Notes under the pieces: model-generated
The model's database searches: none
The model's input: only the letters and a program-made list of their open reading frames with translations
What the model was told of the DNA's origin: nothing
Made by a program: the position numbers and the translations under genes
Shown: piece after piece, positions 6,879 to 7,568 of the stretch
Layout: each line of letters opens with the position of its first letter
Numbering within the stretch: the first letter of the stretch is position 1
Assembly (NCBI GenBank): GCA_002343335.1
Contig: DDSI01000075.1
Location: 1-7,568, forward strand
Reading direction: 5' to 3'
Length of the DNA stretch: 7,568 nucleotides
DNA from: Bacteriovoracaceae bacterium UBA2394
GTDB lineage: Bacteria; Bdellovibrionota; UBA2394

Positions 6879-6901
6879 AGGCGTAGGTGTCGCAGTTTAG
6901 G

Positions 6902-7243
6902 TTAGAGTTCTTGGTTTTCGAGGGGTTCGTCGGCAACGTCTAAAACGGTTTCGTGAAGGGTGTAATCGAACCACTTGTTGAAGTTTTTGGCCGTCATTTC
7001 CTTGTTAGGCCAAGCGTTGGGATCCTCATTGAAAGTGGCTAGGATTTCTTGAAAGAGATATTTCTTAAGTTCGTCGCTCTTTTCTTCGAATTCTGGAATC
7101 GATTCGAATTCGGGGATGAGAAAAGTGGGCGTATTGAAGTTGATTTCTTCGAGGCTGAAGTCAAACATCCCATCTTTTTTGAGCCAATCAAGCACCGGTT
7201 TTTTAAAGCGAATGACCATCGTATTTCGATTGAGTTTTCCCAT
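6902..7243 (-). CDS. Conserved-looking hypothetical acidic protein
   Basis: This minus-strand gene encodes 113 residues from ATG 7243, preceded by GGGAG nine bases upstream. A start 12 codons earlier (7279) has no ribosome site. The protein is soluble and acidic, with no signal peptide or membrane segment. It opens with a short basic strand followed by KKPVLDWLKK and a helix-rich acidic middle (TFLIPEFES, then a Glu-rich stretch). It ends with KWFDYTLHETVLDVADEPLEN. The pattern VxxKxPxxDWL … LIPEF … WFD … VxDxxDEPL resembles a small family of hypothetical proteins I have a general memory of, but I cannot name it or give a function. It converges on the signalling operon and diverges from the transposase gene 50 bases away, so its promoter would lie within or next to the mobile element's left flank. 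Confidence 0.7.
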   Translation of the reverse strand: MGKLNRNTMVIRFKKPVLDWLKKDGMFDFSLEEINFNTPTFLIPEFESIPEFEEKSDELKKYLFQEILATFNEDPNAWPNKEMTAKNFNKWFDYTLHETVLDVADEPLENQEL

Positions 7244-7252
7244 GAGCTTTCT

Positions 7253-7257
7253 CTCCC
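7253..7257 (-). promoter_or_regulatory. Ribosome binding site deciding the 7243 start
   Basis: On the minus strand, GGGAG within AGAGGGAGAG lies nine bases before ATG 7243. The upstream alternative at 7279 is preceded by a pyrimidine-rich stretch with no Shine-Dalgarno match, so the shorter protein is preferred. Confidence 0.5.
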
Positions 7258-7279
7258 TCTTCGAGAAAATATCGTCCAA

Positions 7280-7286
7280 GGGGAGG
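7280..7286 (+). promoter_or_regulatory. Strong ribosome binding site of the transposase gene
   Basis: GGGGAGG ends seven bases before ATG 7294. It is the best Shine-Dalgarno sequence in the window and supports this start. Confidence 0.65.
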
Positions 7287-7293
7287 AATTGTC

Positions 7294-7568
7294 ATGTCCG
7301 AAGTCGCATCTTCAAAAAACTGGTTGTTTAGGTCGTCCATCTTTAAGGCCTTCGAGGGGTATCAAGTCATTGATACGAAGGAGTACTCGGACGAGATGGA
7401 AATCCGCGTCGTTCTCGATCGCCGAGCGGATGCCAAGCGTGAATGTGGCTGCTGCCGTACGCAGCTTCAGAATAATAAGGATTATCATCGCAAGCGCATT
7501 CGTCACTTGCGAGTTTTTGGCTGGATGATTTGGCTCGAGTTTTGGCGGGAAAAAGCCTGGTGTCCGAA
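7294..7568 (+). CDS. ISL3-type transposase, N-terminal part (3' partial)
   Basis: The frame opens at ATG 7294 and continues without a stop to the right edge: 91 codons plus two bases. The visible part resembles the N-terminal zinc-finger region of ISL3-family transposases (zf-ISL3, PF14690). A CxxC pair (C51, C54) is followed by the family pattern DYHRKRIRHLRVFG (63-76), an alternating hydrophobic/aromatic strand (77-84), and a third cysteine followed by proline (C90-P91) where the second half of the finger should begin. The DDE catalytic domain would lie beyond the window. ISL3 elements move by a DDE transposase and are bounded by terminal inverted repeats. The left end should lie near here, but I cannot place it without the right end. 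The gene diverges from the hypothetical gene at 6902-7243. Confidence 0.75.
   Translation, partial: MSEVASSKNWLFRSSIFKAFEGYQVIDTKEYSDEMEIRVVLDRRADAKRECGCCRTQLQNNKDYHRKRIRHLRVFGWMIWLEFWREKAWCP
7294..7568 (+). mobile_element. Left part of an ISL3-family insertion sequence (boundary not defined)
   Basis: The call rests only on the transposase N-terminus. The element's left terminal repeat was not identified. It may lie between the minus-strand gene and the transposase start, or further left if the hypothetical gene is a passenger. The element continues past the right edge. Confidence 0.5.

Larger units (their letters stand above)
6559..6901. other. Unassigned intergenic stretch rich in inverted repeats
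   Basis: No gene here can be supported with confidence. The stretch contains the T7CTCC/GGAGA7 inverted repeat (6700-6733), a possible folded RNA segment (6781-6854), and a short open frame from GTG 6738 to TAG 6878. It also has three GGCGT words (6864, 6871, 6880) close together. Open frames of this size exist on both strands across the same bases, so openness alone proves nothing. I recognise no tRNA, tmRNA, SRP RNA or RNase P signature. Confidence 0.6.

Noticed and set aside
6686..6886. Plus-strand open frame of 66 codons across the spacer
   Set aside because: Composition is rich in Arg, Trp and Ser, typical of an out-of-frame translation. It competes with the better-looking frame ending at 6878 and has no ribosome site.
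6100..6900. Sigma-54 promoter (GG-N10-GC) for the spacer or the small membrane gene
   Set aside because: Candidate GG and GC pairs near 6285 and 6802 have 12 or more bases between them, not the required 10. The operon's own promoter lies left of the window.
6508..6936. Minus-strand open frame of 142 codons across the spacer
   Set aside because: It overlaps the 3' end of the better-supported hypothetical gene, has no clear ribosome site, and its translation is a low-complexity mix of Ser, Asn, Arg and Phe without recognisable domain pattern.
7049..7528. Plus-strand open frame of 159 codons covering the hypothetical and transposase genes
   Set aside because: It runs antisense to the acidic hypothetical gene and out of frame with the transposase, whose family pattern and strong ribosome site are clear.

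Overview
The window reads as chromosome from a Gram-negative bacterium that uses sigma-54. It encodes a sigma-54 activator, a secreted (periplasmic) binding protein and a two-pass membrane sensor kinase. Base composition is moderate by eye. The density of signalling genes and the style of the kinase would fit a deltaproteobacterial or Bdellovibrionota-like lineage, but that placement is a weak inference, since nothing here is a phylogenetic marker.

From the left edge to about 6.2 kb, the plus strand holds a tightly packed signalling operon. In order it encodes an NtrC-family sigma-54 activator (5' end outside the window), a 73-residue protein resembling a lone histidine-kinase DHp helical hairpin, a secreted ABC-type substrate-binding protein (PF04392-like), an ornithine cyclodeaminase/mu-crystallin family protein, and an 810-residue hybrid histidine kinase with a periplasmic sensor region and two C-terminal receiver domains. 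The first two genes overlap by 26 bases. The second/third and fourth/fifth pairs share ATGA stop-start overlaps. The third and fourth are 25 bases apart. A small membrane protein with a UPF0547-type zinc ribbon follows 18 bases after the kinase and probably belongs to the same transcript.

The simplest model is a ligand-responsive system. The binding protein captures a small molecule in the periplasm, the hybrid kinase senses it directly or through the binding protein, and phosphate reaches the NtrC-type regulator, which activates sigma-54 promoters. Hybrid kinases with C-terminal receivers often need a histidine phosphotransfer step. The lone DHp-like protein keeps an H-box histidine and lacks an ATPase domain, so it is an attractive candidate for that step (Spo0B-like logic). 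The mu-crystallin-like protein may metabolise or sense the ligand. All of these links are inferred from sequence and gene order.

From 6506 to about 6901 there is no confident gene. The stretch holds several clear inverted repeats and one short open frame of unknown status. A conserved-looking hypothetical acidic protein lies on the minus strand (6902-7243). Diverging from it, 50 bases away, is the N-terminal part of an ISL3-type transposase that runs off the right edge and marks the start of a mobile element.
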